From: an uncultured Lachnospiraceae bacterium
GTDB taxonomy: Bacteria > Bacillota > Clostridia > Lachnospirales > Lachnospiraceae
Assembly: GCA_937920345.1 (NCBI GenBank)
Contig: CALGVA010000066.1
Location: 62,001-126,000, forward strand
Length of the DNA stretch: 64,000 bases
Direction of reading: 5' to 3'
Position 1 is the stretch's first letter, and each line of letters starts with the position of its first letter. The notes beneath the pieces were generated by a model. That model was given only the letters and a program-made list of their open reading frames with translations. It ran no database searches and was not told the DNA's origin. Made by a program: the position numbers and the translations under genes. Below are positions 17,997 through 27,214 of the stretch, one piece after another.

Positions 17997-19409
17997 TTAT
18001 AATTCCAGATATTTTTCAAACACTTCGCAAAAAGCTGCGGCCGCACTCTTGTCCTTCATCTCGCAGAAGATTCGAAGAAGCGGCTCCGTGCCGGAAAACC
18101 GCACGGATATCCATCCGCCGTCCTTTAAATAGATCTTCAGACCGTCCAGATAAGATATGTTCTCAACCTCATAAGGAATCTCCGGAAGCTGTTTCTCCTC
18201 GAGCAGCAGTTTACGAATCTCATCCTTTTTCTTAGGGCTGAAACGGTAGTCTCTCTCTTCTAACGCCATGCCGCCGTATTCCTTGCGGATCGTCTCCATG
18301 ATCTCCGACAGCTTCATGCCGGTAACGGCAATCATCTCCACCAGAAGCGCAGAAGCATAGATTCCGTCCTTACCTTTGATATGACCCCGCACCGCCATGC
18401 CACCGGAGGACTCTCCGCCGATGATCGCATCCGTTGCAAACATCTTGGCTGAAATATGTTTGAATCCTACCGGAACTTCATAACACTTCTCGCCAAAAGT
18501 CTCCGCCACCCTGTCGAGCAGATGTGTGGTACAGATATTTCTGACTGCCGGTCCGTGCCATCCTTTATATTTTACCAGATAATAATACAGCAGCACAAGT
18601 ATATCATTCGGGTGCAGGAAATTACCCTTATCATCAATCACCCCGATCCGGTCCGCGTCACCGTCCGTTGCAATACCCAGATCACACCTTCTGTCGATCA
18701 CATAATTCTGCAGTGCGCGAAGCGTCTCCGCAGTAGGTGCCGGCAGCTTACCGCCGAACAGTGTATCATGCCTCTCATGGATCGTCTCCACCTCACATCT
18801 GGCGGTCATAAGAATCGTTTTCAGAGAAGTCTCGCTGACGCCGTACATCGGGTCAAGTGCAACCCGCAGTCCGCGTTTCTTCACCTTGTCCATATCCACC
18901 GTATCGATAATGCTGTCCAGATATTCGTTAAGCGGGTAGATCTCTTCGATCAGTCCCTTCTCGATTCCCTCCGCATACACCATCTCATCTACCGGAATAT
19001 CCGTCACCTCGTTGATATAGCGCTCCATATCCGCCGTCTGGACCTCGTCCGCATCCCTGCCGCCGAAAGTGAACACCTTAATGCCGTTATAGATCGCCGG
19101 GTTATGGCTCGCCGTGATCATCATGCCATAATGAAATTCATGCTTCATCACATAGAACATAACGAGCGGTGTGGGCGCCGATTTATTGATCAGATATGCT
19201 TTAATCCCCTCTGCGGCAAAAACCTGCGCCGCCCACTGCATTGCCTCTTTGGACAGAAAACGTCTGTCATAGCCCAAGACAATTCCTTCCTGTTCCACCT
19301 TCTCTTCCTTCATCTTATCACAGATTGCTCTGGATAAAATCTGAATATTTTCCTTCGTAAATTCGTCTCCGATGACTGCACGCCAGCCGCCTGTTCCAAA
19401 CTTGATCAT
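17997..19409 (-). CDS. phosphohexomutase, probable GlcNAc-1-P/GlcNAc-6-P mutase
   Basis: A 470-residue alpha-D-phosphohexomutase. The phosphoserine loop TASHNPAIYNG is at 99-109 (Ser101), the Mg loop DGDADR at 249-254, the sugar loop GGESSGGMAVRG follows, and the phosphate-binding RFSGTEPLLRIF lies near the C-terminus. By family alone it could be a phosphoglucomutase or phosphomannomutase. Its place 93 bases after a GH94 chitobiose phosphorylase, upstream of nagBA, makes conversion of GlcNAc-1-P to GlcNAc-6-P the most economical job. That substrate is inference from context. Confidence 0.88.
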   Translation of the reverse strand: MIKFGTGGWRAVIGDEFTKENIQILSRAICDKMKEEKVEQEGIVLGYDRRFLSKEAMQWAAQVFAAEGIKAYLINKSAPTPLVMFYVMKHEFHYGMMITASHNPAIYNGIKVFTFGGRDADEVQTADMERYINEVTDIPVDEMVYAEGIEKGLIEEIYPLNEYLDSIIDTVDMDKVKKRGLRVALDPMYGVSETSLKTILMTARCEVETIHERHDTLFGGKLPAPTAETLRALQNYVIDRRCDLGIATDGDADRIGVIDDKGNFLHPNDILVLLYYYLVKYKGWHGPAVRNICTTHLLDRVAETFGEKCYEVPVGFKHISAKMFATDAIIGGESSGGMAVRGHIKGKDGIYASALLVEMIAVTGMKLSEIMETIRKEYGGMALEERDYRFSPKKKDEIRKLLLEEKQLPEIPYEVENISYLDGLKIYLKDGGWISVRFSGTEPLLRIFCEMKDKSAAAAFCEVFEKYLEL

Positions 19410-19502
19410 AGCGTCTCCTCCTTGTTATGTTATTTGCATCCTTCCGCCGCTTGCTCCTGTGTCTGATCCGCCAGATTTTATTCCCGTTATCTCTGGCGCC
19501 TG

Positions 19503-21911
19503 TTATCCCATCACAACTTCCACAGTGTGGCTGCTCCCCGCTGCCTGTGGTGTAATCTTATCAACACTTACACCATCCACGCGAATCTCTCTGATCCCCT
19601 TCATGACATTCGCCGGATTGCTGACTGTTATGTTATATTCTGCCCCTCTCCAGACACGTGTTACCCTGTATTCCTTCCAGTCCGCGGGGATACACGGATC
19701 GATCTTCAGTTCATCATAATCCGGCCAGATCCCCAGCATATATCTGGTCGCCGAGAAGTACGACCAGCCGCCTGAACCTGTCATGAACGGATGTCTCGCC
19801 CTGCCGAACGCGCTGTGGTCCTTCCCGGCCACAAACTGACAATAGGAATAAGGCTCCGACTCTCTGATTTCGATCTTGTCATTCTGCCAGTACGGACAGA
19901 GCGCATCATAGAACTTCATCGCCAGATCACCGCGTCCCCTCATACATGCCGCCGCCCATGCCCACGGGTTGGGATGGGAGAAAATTGCACCATTCTCCTT
20001 CAGACCCGGATAAACTCTGGTGACAAACCCGATATCATCATCCGGTACGGTATAGGATGGCGTATTTAAAAGGATTCCGTACGGCGTGTACAGATACTCG
20101 TCGATCGCTGCAAGCGCCTGATCCGCCTTCCCGTCGTCCGCTGCGCCGGACAGAACCGCCCATGCGTTGGACTCCAGGTGTACCCTGCCCTCAGCGTCTT
20201 CCTGTGTACCGATCTTCCTGCCTCTCGCAGTAATGCCGCGTATGAACCACTCGCCGTCCCAGAGCTGCGTGTTGCATACGTCCTTTACCTTCTGTGCCAC
20301 CGCCGTGTACTTCTCTACATCTTCCCCGCGTTCCAGCCGTCCTGCCAGCCCGATAAAATGCTGCAGCGCCCAGTAATGCAGGAAGCTGACCATAGCGCTC
20401 TCTCCGCCGCCTAAGTTCAGACAGTCGTTCCAGTCTGCCCGAAGTCCTTTACAGATTCCTGTCTGTCCTACCTGTTCGGTGGAGAAATCGAGGATTCTCT
20501 TTAAATGCTCATAAACCGTTTCTTTCTCCCCGCTGCCATCCATAAACGTATCCGCATAAGGAAGTTCCACAGAAGCGAAGGACAGGTCTCCCGTCTCCTT
20601 GATATACTCCGTAACCGCTGCTACAAGCCACAGTGCATCGTCGGAGCAGGCGTCTTTCAAACCATGTATAATGCTGTTTTTATCCGGTTCCGGAATGACG
20701 GTAGGCGACTTGAACGGCTTCGCACCTTTGTTTTCCACAAACCATTCCGGCTGGAAAAGATGCAGCCCGTAGCCTGCGCTTGTCAGCCCGCGCATCAGCT
20801 GTTCGATCCGCTCCCTGCATTTCTCCGGATTGGAATGCGGCACCGTCATGGCATCCTGCGCCGTATCTCTGTATCCAAGTCCCACTCGTCCGCCAACCTC
20901 TATGAAAGAGGCAAACCTTGAGAACATCACATTGATCTCCGACTGGTATAACGTCCATGTGTTGATCAGCGTATTCATGCCTTCGTTCGGCGTCTGAATC
21001 TGCAGTTTCCCGCATTTGTCTTCCCAGTACTGCCGCAAATCCGCATAAACCGCGTCCACTGCCGCTTCGTCTGCATATTTCTCGCGCACGCGTCTGCCCT
21101 CTTCTCTTCTGCCCTCGCCCAGCATAAAGATCAGACGCACTTCTTCGCCTGGCTGCAGTTCCAGGTCCTTCTGCAGACTGCCGCAGTGGTTTCCTCCTTT
21201 TTCATAAGAAGAAGAACATCTGCCCGCCGCCACTGCCTCCGGATTCGTCTCCGTGTTATATGTACCGATGAATTTATCCCGCATACAGTCGAACCCGTCC
21301 GGCTCGAAGCTGGCAGTAAAGTACTGATAGCCCTCTTCCTCATAGAACAGATCCTCCTCGATGATTCCATCCTCGTAGGAAGCGCCCGCACAATACAGGC
21401 TCATCTGATAATTCTGGTTATCAATCATGATATGATGGAAAGAAAATTCCAGATAGGAAAACACGCTCAGCTTCCGTACTTTTTCACTTACGTTCTTCAC
21501 CCTGACATCCCAGAGCTGTACCGCCTCTCCCCGGGGAATCACCATTGTCTGCGACGCCTTGATCCCCTCGTACTCGCACTCGTACACCGTATAGGACATG
21601 CCGTGACGACAGCTGTATTTCGCCTGATCAAGCGGCTTGCCGACCGGCTGCCATGATACGGACCAGTAATCCGCATTCTCGTTATCCCTTAAGTATACGT
21701 AGAAGCCCGGTCTGTCCATAGGCACCGCATTGCCCCTGAAGCGGCTGATCCGATGGTATTCCGGCGTCTTGTAGAACAGATATCCGCCTGCCGTATGGTT
21801 CACCACAGCCGCCATATCCTCCACACCAAGGTAGTTCGTCCATGAGCAGGGCAGATCAACCCTGTCGATCACATACTCTCTTTTTTCATTGTCAAAATGT
21901 CCATATTGCAT
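19503..21911 (-). CDS. chbP: GH94 N,N'-diacetylchitobiose phosphorylase
   Basis: Cleaves (GlcNAc)2 with phosphate to GlcNAc-1-P and GlcNAc, saving one ATP. The 802-residue length fits characterised Vibrio ChbP (about 801). The N-terminus YGHFDNEKREYVI and many later blocks match that protein as remembered: FIEVGGRVGLGYRDTAQDA near 336-354, RADWNDCLNLGGGES at 491-505 with the general-acid Asp, and FVTRVYPGLKENGAIFSHPN. Cellobiose phosphorylase is the alternative, but nagAB and the mutase downstream favour chitobiose. GGAGGGG lies four bases before the ATG. It is the first gene of the set behind a visible promoter. Confidence 0.9.
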   Translation of the reverse strand: MQYGHFDNEKREYVIDRVDLPCSWTNYLGVEDMAAVVNHTAGGYLFYKTPEYHRISRFRGNAVPMDRPGFYVYLRDNENADYWSVSWQPVGKPLDQAKYSCRHGMSYTVYECEYEGIKASQTMVIPRGEAVQLWDVRVKNVSEKVRKLSVFSYLEFSFHHIMIDNQNYQMSLYCAGASYEDGIIEEDLFYEEEGYQYFTASFEPDGFDCMRDKFIGTYNTETNPEAVAAGRCSSSYEKGGNHCGSLQKDLELQPGEEVRLIFMLGEGRREEGRRVREKYADEAAVDAVYADLRQYWEDKCGKLQIQTPNEGMNTLINTWTLYQSEINVMFSRFASFIEVGGRVGLGYRDTAQDAMTVPHSNPEKCRERIEQLMRGLTSAGYGLHLFQPEWFVENKGAKPFKSPTVIPEPDKNSIIHGLKDACSDDALWLVAAVTEYIKETGDLSFASVELPYADTFMDGSGEKETVYEHLKRILDFSTEQVGQTGICKGLRADWNDCLNLGGGESAMVSFLHYWALQHFIGLAGRLERGEDVEKYTAVAQKVKDVCNTQLWDGEWFIRGITARGRKIGTQEDAEGRVHLESNAWAVLSGAADDGKADQALAAIDEYLYTPYGILLNTPSYTVPDDDIGFVTRVYPGLKENGAIFSHPNPWAWAAACMRGRGDLAMKFYDALCPYWQNDKIEIRESEPYSYCQFVAGKDHSAFGRARHPFMTGSGGWSYFSATRYMLGIWPDYDELKIDPCIPADWKEYRVTRVWRGAEYNITVSNPANVMKGIREIRVDGVSVDKITPQAAGSSHTVEVVMG

Positions 21912-21975
21912 AATACCCCTCCATAACCCTTCCTAAGCATTGTCAACTATATCGTCATTCATCTGCTTAAATTTC

Positions 21976-22004
21976 ATTATAGAGGAGTATCCGACCCTTG
22001 GAAA
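21976..22004 (-). promoter_or_regulatory. promoter of the chitobiose phosphorylase gene
   Basis: A perfect TATAAT (21976-21981, minus strand) with TTTCCA at the -35 position (21999-22004) and a 17-base spacer, 65 bases before the chbP start. The weak -35 fits activator control, for example by the AraC-type regulator of the locus. Confidence 0.6.
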
Positions 22005-22082
22005 TAGTCTAACGTGTGATAATTTGCCTTTTTTTGTTTGGTTGTTTGATGAAAACAAAATCATACATTGCACTTAAACAAC

Positions 22083-22128
22083 AAAAAATGAGGAACCTCC
22101 ATTATTAATGAAAGGTTTCCTCATTTTT
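22083..22128 (-). terminator. terminator of tRNA-Leu(CAG)
   Basis: AAAAATGAGGAAACCT pairs with AGGTTCCTCATTTTT around a short AT loop, immediately downstream of the tRNA on the minus strand. A and T runs on both sides make it potentially bidirectional. Confidence 0.8.
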
Positions 22129-22135
22129 GATCCAG

Positions 22136-22219
22136 TGCAGGAAAAGAGACTTGAACTCTCATGGTATTGCTACCACACGGACCTGAACCGTGCGCGTCTG
22201 CCAATTCCGCCATTCCTGC
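22136..22219 (-). tRNA. tRNA-Leu, anticodon CAG
   Basis: 84 bases with acceptor GCAGGAA/TTCCTGC, D-loop GGCGGAATTGGCAGACGC, anticodon stem CACGG/CCGTG enclosing TTCAGGT (anticodon CAG), a long variable arm as in class II tRNAs, and the T-loop GTTCAAGTC. CCA is not encoded. It reads leucine CUG codons. Confidence 0.95.
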
Positions 22220-22361
22220 GAACAAATGTTATTCTATCGTCTTTTATGCTTTATGTCAAGCCCCTTTGTAAATCTTTCTGAATTAATTTATAAAAAATTT
22301 CAAAGAAGGTATCTGCGCCCGTAGAAATGAAATAAATGTAAAAAAAATGAATGGAAATCTC

Positions 22362-22390
22362 TTGACTTTTTGAGATTGTAATAGTAAGAT
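22362..22390 (+). promoter_or_regulatory. promoter of tRNA-Leu(AAG)
   Basis: TTGACT (22362-22367) and TAAGAT (22385-22390) with a 17-base spacer, 22 bases upstream of the tRNA 5' end. Confidence 0.7.
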
Positions 22391-22412
22391 ATTACTTGCG
22401 TTGTAAACGTAT

Positions 22413-22496
22413 GCGGAAGTGCTGGAATTGGCAGACAGGCTAGACTAAGGATCTAGTGTTGGAAACGACGTGTGGGTTCAAGTCCCATCTTCCGCA
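22413..22496 (+). tRNA. tRNA-Leu, anticodon AAG
   Basis: 84 bases with acceptor GCGGAAG/CTTCCGC, anticodon stem CTAGA/TCTAG enclosing CTAAGGA (anticodon AAG), a long variable arm, and T-loop GGTTCAAGTCC. CCA is not encoded. A34 must be deaminated to inosine or read broadly, which is uncommon in bacteria outside tRNA-Arg. Its last 20 bases are duplicated at 30656-30675, marking it as the integration site of the AT-rich island. Confidence 0.95.
22477..22496. repeat. attachment-site repeat at the tRNA-Leu 3' end (left)
   Basis: TTCAAGTCCCATCTTCCGCA, identical to 30656-30675. It spans the T-arm and acceptor 3' strand of tRNA-Leu(AAG), the standard target of tyrosine-recombinase elements. Confidence 0.8.
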
Positions 22497-22506
22497 GTAT
22501 CCTTAA

Positions 22507-22550
22507 AAGGCTGAAAGCGTTGATTTTTATCAAGGTTTCCAGCCTTCTTT
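22507..22550 (+). terminator. terminator after tRNA-Leu(AAG)
   Basis: AAGGCTG pairs with CAGCCTT and an inner GAAA with TTTC, followed by CTTTAATT. It lies ten bases past the tRNA end. Confidence 0.7.
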
Positions 22551-22587
22551 AATTCTGTAAACAAAATGAGCAACTCGTTGTTATTAT

Positions 22588-23340
22588 TTAGATGTCTATT
22601 ACTTCAGAACTCAGCCTTAAAATACTTTGTAATACCACATATTCAATTAAAGCTGCTACAATAATTAATCGTATATATTCCATATTTAATGTTTCTTCTA
22701 TGCTGATCAGTTTAATCCATTGGTTAAAAATCATTGATTTCGTAATTAGCATTTCAATTCCATCTATAGGTAAAGCAGATACTATTATTTGCAAAATTCT
22801 TTCAAATACCATAAATCTAAAAAAAGCCACAACGCCTCCAGCTACCGGATTACGAAATAGCAATATATAGAGAGTTGCACTTGAACAAATATGAAAAAAC
22901 AGAATAAATATACAAAAAATACGTATAACACAATCGTCACATTTTACTGCCGTAAAAATGCTTAAATATGCCATCATACATATCACAATTATGCCTGAAA
23001 TAAGAATCCCGCATGTAATTGTTTTTGACCATGCAATCTGACAAAAATTATATCCTCTCATTATTTCATAATTTATAGTCCTCTGCCGGAATTCTCTTCC
23101 GACATATACTGCAATTACAGCGCAGATAAACACTATCAAATATGAAAAATCAGGTGCCATCGAGGCCCAAACCAGTTTCTCTGTAATTTCATTTTCCATA
23201 TCCGCAATATTAATGTAACTCATAAAGAATAAGATTAACGGAATGATAAAAATATACTTAATAATTGACATTGAGTGCCAAAAACGATACAACTCAATTC
23301 TACACAAATTACTTATCTTCATTAACAATCGCTCCATCAT
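22588..23340 (-). CDS. ABC-2-type permease, bacteriocin immunity type (second)
   Basis: A 250-residue membrane protein with about six helices. It opens with a short amphipathic segment (NLCRIELYRFWHSMSIIKYIF) and contains VGREFRQRTINYEIMRGYNFCQIAWSK, a loop shared almost word for word with the upstream permease, so the two are paralogues. The start codon overlaps the upstream stop (ATGA), implying translational coupling. With the ATPase at 24052-24960 it forms a BcrAB/LanFEG-like exporter, probably self-immunity. Codons are AT-rich like the whole island. Confidence 0.8.
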   Translation of the reverse strand: MMERLLMKISNLCRIELYRFWHSMSIIKYIFIIPLILFFMSYINIADMENEITEKLVWASMAPDFSYLIVFICAVIAVYVGREFRQRTINYEIMRGYNFCQIAWSKTITCGILISGIIVICMMAYLSIFTAVKCDDCVIRIFCIFILFFHICSSATLYILLFRNPVAGGVVAFFRFMVFERILQIIVSALPIDGIEMLITKSMIFNQWIKLISIEETLNMEYIRLIIVAALIEYVVLQSILRLSSEVIDI

Positions 23341-24074
23341 AAATCATTCTTTTTTGAATAAACCTGTATTAACACAATTAATACAAAATATTCAATGACC
23401 GCTCCACCTATAATGCCCGACATATACTCTACAGGTATAATAAAATCTGCATTAATTACAGCACTCCACTGGCTCATAATAAATAGTGGTTTACAGCTGT
23501 TATATAAACTATTCGACATAAAGGGCTTTAATACAAACAGAATCATTACTTCTAACAAAGTAAACCTGACAAAGGCTAAGCAGCCTCCCAGAGAACCGTT
23601 CTTGCAAAGCAAAACATATAATGTTGTACAGGAGCATATATGCCACAATATAAAAAACATAAATAATATATGTGTAAAGGCAAACAGTTCTAATGTTCCC
23701 GGAATTGTCACATAAAAAATCAATATGCATAATTCTAACATTACAGGCAATACAATACCACATGTAATACTCTTTATAACACTAATTTCCCACAATTTAT
23801 ACCCTCTCATCACTTCATAATATATTGTTTTCTGCTTAAACTCTCTACCCACATAATTTGAAATCGCCACGGAAACAACTAACACTACAATCAGATTGGC
23901 TACCTTCATTGTTGCAGTGACTGTACCGACAGATGTACCGTCACCCATCAGGGCATCTGAATTATGAGACGCCAGGAAAAGCGTTACTAAAAATCCTGCA
24001 ATCATACAAACAAAAATAAAATATGAATGAACAAATCGATACAATTCAATTTTATACAAATTTTGAATTCTCAT
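23337..24074 (-). CDS. ABC-2-type permease, bacteriocin immunity type (first)
   Basis: A 245-residue paralogue of the next permease, with six predicted helices and the shared loop VGREFKQKTIYYEVMRGYKL. The ATG at 24074 has AGGGAG ten bases upstream and lies inside the end of the ATPase gene, whose last codons overlap by 23 bases. Two homologous permeases plus one ATPase is the LanFEG arrangement of bacteriocin self-protection transporters, here without any lanthipeptide synthetase. Confidence 0.8.
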   Translation of the reverse strand: MRIQNLYKIELYRFVHSYFIFVCMIAGFLVTLFLASHNSDALMGDGTSVGTVTATMKVANLIVVLVVSVAISNYVGREFKQKTIYYEVMRGYKLWEISVIKSITCGIVLPVMLELCILIFYVTIPGTLELFAFTHILFMFFILWHICSCTTLYVLLCKNGSLGGCLAFVRFTLLEVMILFVLKPFMSNSLYNSCKPLFIMSQWSAVINADFIIPVEYMSGIIGGAVIEYFVLIVLIQVYSKKNDL

Positions 24075-24960
24075 TACCAACAATCTCCCTCATGTAATAT
24101 TGTTCAAGATTAAGCGGCAGCGAATTAATCTTTGTTATAATAAACCCTGCTTCACTAAGTTTCCTTGAAAGTTCAGCTACTTCTATCAAACCCGTTTCTA
24201 ATCTGATCAAATCATTATCTATAGAAACCTTCTTCTTTCCATATACACTTTGTAAATACTCGTATGTTTTTGATATATCAGTTGTTTCGACTTCAATAAT
24301 TCCGGTGCTTGTATTTTCCAGACTTTCTTTGTTGATTCTTTTTACAACATGTCCGTTCTTAATAAAAATAAAGTCTGTTGAAAGTTGATACAATTCTCCC
24401 AATATATGGCTGGATACAAGCAAAGTGATATTCTTTTCTTTGCATAATGTCAGTAATAATTCCCTCAACTCTACAATACCTTCCGGATCCACACCATTCA
24501 TAGGTTCATCGAGCACTACTACCTCCGGGTTTGATGCAAGTGCACAGGCTATCCCCAATCTTTGCTTCATACCAAGCGAAAAATGTTTCACTTTCTTTTT
24601 TCCGGTATTATCTAACTTTACAGTTTTTAAAAGGTATTTTAACTTACCTTCATCTAATTCACCTTTTATTCCTCCGATTATTTTCATATTTTCAAATGCT
24701 GTCATGCTCTCATAAAGATAAGGGTTCTCAATCATAAAACTCATCTTTTCTCTAAACTTTTCGATTGATTCCCCTTTTGATACAATTATTTCCCCGGAAG
24801 TCGGTTTCGCCAATCCTGCAAGCAACTTAAAGAAAGTAGTCTTTCCCGCTCCGTTAGGGCCTACGATCCCATAGATATGTCCTCTTTCTATTTCGAAGCT
24901 AAAATCATGTACAGCATTTTTATCTTTATAACATTTGGTCAGATTAACTAGTTTTAACAT
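24052..24960 (-). CDS. ABC transporter ATPase, BcrA/LanF-like
   Basis: A 302-residue ATP-binding protein with Walker A GPNGAGKT near 36-43, the signature HFSLGMKQRLGIA, Walker B VVVLDEPMNGVDPEG, and a C-terminal accessory region of about 80 residues, as in BcrA-type drug and bacteriocin immunity ATPases. The ATG overlaps the stop of the C39 exporter gene (ATGTTAA). It powers the two adjacent permeases. The immunity assignment is inferred from gene order. Confidence 0.9.
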   Translation of the reverse strand: MLKLVNLTKCYKDKNAVHDFSFEIERGHIYGIVGPNGAGKTTFFKLLAGLAKPTSGEIIVSKGESIEKFREKMSFMIENPYLYESMTAFENMKIIGGIKGELDEGKLKYLLKTVKLDNTGKKKVKHFSLGMKQRLGIACALASNPEVVVLDEPMNGVDPEGIVELRELLLTLCKEKNITLLVSSHILGELYQLSTDFIFIKNGHVVKRINKESLENTSTGIIEVETTDISKTYEYLQSVYGKKKVSIDNDLIRLETGLIEVAELSRKLSEAGFIITKINSLPLNLEQYYMREIVGNENSKFV

Positions 24961-27125
24961 TTAATTTGTCCTTTCTCAATTAAATATGTTTTGTCAACGA
25001 ACCCTTTAAATATTTCATTGTGTGAAATAATAAGAATTGTCTTATCTGCTAAATATGTCTTTACGATTTCTAAAAACTCTTTTGCAGAATTTTCATCTAA
25101 ATTACTTGTGCTCTCATCAAAAATATAAATTGGCGTATTTCGCAATAATGCCCTTGCCAACGCAATCTTTTGCCTTTGACCACCTGAAAGATTAGCACCA
25201 TTGTCACATATTATATGGTCGTACTTTTCAGCAAAACCATTTGCAATTTCGTCAACCCCAGTTATTTTGCAAATCTGAATAAACTGTTCCTGTGAAACAT
25301 TATTTTGCCCTATCACAATATTATTAAAAATAGAATCATGAAATAAAAATACATCTTGATTGAGATATGTTATATTGCTTTTTATAGAAGATAAGCTCAC
25401 ATTTTGCATACCATCATATTCTACATTACCTTGAATATCTCTATAATTACCTATAAGAATATGTGCCAAAGTAGACTTACCGCTGCCATTACTCCCTTGT
25501 ATTAATATTTTTTCCCCCTTACATATTTTTAATGAAATATTATCAAATACCTGTGTTCTTAATCCATAATGATAACCAACATCCTGCATTTCTAAATCAT
25601 TGATACAATCAACACATTTTCCAACACTATTCCTTATATCACTTTCACATTCCAACACATCTTCAATACGTTCAAATGCTATTATTGCTTCAGATAACTC
25701 CGGCTGTATACACACTAATCTTGAAACGGCAACCATAAAATTTGACAACAGTATATAATATATTAAAAGCGTACTAAACGATAAATTGTCGTTCATACAC
25801 ATACTAATGCCCATATAAATAATAATAAAATTCCCAAACCCAGATATCCAATTTGCAATATTATTATGTATAAATCTCAAATTTGCAAGTTTTCGAAACG
25901 AATAAATATAGTTATCTAATTTATCTTTAAATGTTAAAGTTCTCTCTTTTTCCAAACCATATGTCTTTATTAATTCAATCCCTTTAATAGATTCTTCAAC
26001 TACTGAAACAACCTGCGCAACATTATTAAAGACACCAAAGCTTTTCTTTCTTATTATTTTTTGAAAAAACAATGTAAATCCTGTAAACAAGATCACAATA
26101 ATAAAAGTATATACAAATAATTGACTACTTATTAAAAATAAAAATAATCCAAATCCTATAACAAAAGTTATGTTAAGTATACTCGTCGTCACAATATTCA
26201 CTAAAAAGCTATTTAAACGTCGTACATCTGTAAACCTGGTAATAAATTCCCCTGTCTTTTTTCCTTTAAAGACATTCAAAGGTACTGAAATCATCTTATC
26301 GAAAAACATTGTTGACATTCGCTGTTCAATATTACATGCCATTTTAGTTACAATAAAACTTTTTTCTAATTCAATAGCAAGCCGCAATCCATAGACAATC
26401 AATAATATATATAAAATAATAATAGGCTTATGAACTAGAATTTCTATCACTTGATTAAAAACGGCCACTATTGTTTTCGTTTTTTCGACACTGATATCAT
26501 AAGATATATCCGCACCATGAAAGCCTGTGTCAGAATGATTTAGCGCAGAGTTTATAGTAAATTCGATGAGTATACTTCCACATATACTAAGCACAATTAT
26601 AATAATTGAAAATAGAAAAAGCTCACATAACAATTTCCCATTTTCTGCAACTATATTATTAATTATCAAAAAAGATTTTCTTTTATATTCTATTTTCTCA
26701 AAATCATCATTTTTATCAATTGATATGATAACATTTTGATACATTTTATTAAATTCATCTATTGATACTGTATGTATACCATCCGAAGGATCTGCATACT
26801 TCACTTTATGCCCCTTTATATTATATATAACTATATAATGATAATACCGCTCAGACTTTATTAGTGCTATACAAGGTAATTTGACTTGTTTATTGGTAAC
26901 TGCCTCTAATAATTTATCTATTGTACCTTTAAGTGGACACGCATTCAATTTTAACTGCTCCGCCGCTTGAATAATATCAAAAACTGTCGTTCCATTATTA
27001 TCAAAATACAAAAGATCGCGATATTTTACCAAGGGCATTTTTATTCCGTAATATCGACCTACCATCGCCAGGCATGCCGCACCACAATCCATTTCATCGT
27101 GTTGAATAACTACTGGACATTTCAT
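24954..27125 (-). CDS. C39 peptidase-containing ABC exporter
   Basis: A 723-residue bacteriocin processing and export protein. The N-terminal C39 peptidase has HDEMDCGAACLAMV with nucleophile Cys14, the His in YYHYIVIYN and the Asp in YADPSDG. A six-helix membrane domain covers about 160-440, and the ATPase domain has GSNGSGKST, LSGGQRQKIALARALL and IYIFDESTSNLD. It cleaves after a double-glycine-type leader while exporting the peptide. AAGGAG lies nine bases before the chosen ATG. The likely substrate is encoded 90 bases upstream. Confidence 0.95.
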   Translation of the reverse strand: MKCPVVIQHDEMDCGAACLAMVGRYYGIKMPLVKYRDLLYFDNNGTTVFDIIQAAEQLKLNACPLKGTIDKLLEAVTNKQVKLPCIALIKSERYYHYIVIYNIKGHKVKYADPSDGIHTVSIDEFNKMYQNVIISIDKNDDFEKIEYKRKSFLIINNIVAENGKLLCELFLFSIIIIVLSICGSILIEFTINSALNHSDTGFHGADISYDISVEKTKTIVAVFNQVIEILVHKPIIILYILLIVYGLRLAIELEKSFIVTKMACNIEQRMSTMFFDKMISVPLNVFKGKKTGEFITRFTDVRRLNSFLVNIVTTSILNITFVIGFGLFLFLISSQLFVYTFIIVILFTGFTLFFQKIIRKKSFGVFNNVAQVVSVVEESIKGIELIKTYGLEKERTLTFKDKLDNYIYSFRKLANLRFIHNNIANWISGFGNFIIIYMGISMCMNDNLSFSTLLIYYILLSNFMVAVSRLVCIQPELSEAIIAFERIEDVLECESDIRNSVGKCVDCINDLEMQDVGYHYGLRTQVFDNISLKICKGEKILIQGSNGSGKSTLAHILIGNYRDIQGNVEYDGMQNVSLSSIKSNITYLNQDVFLFHDSIFNNIVIGQNNVSQEQFIQICKITGVDEIANGFAEKYDHIICDNGANLSGGQRQKIALARALLRNTPIYIFDESTSNLDENSAKEFLEIVKTYLADKTILIISHNEIFKGFVDKTYLIEKGQIKC

Positions 27126-27214
27126 CTCAAAAGTCTCCTTACTGTAAATAAGCATGGTAATATATTGTCTCACCAACATATCACCATGCTCAGCTTACAT
27201 TTTCATACACAGAA

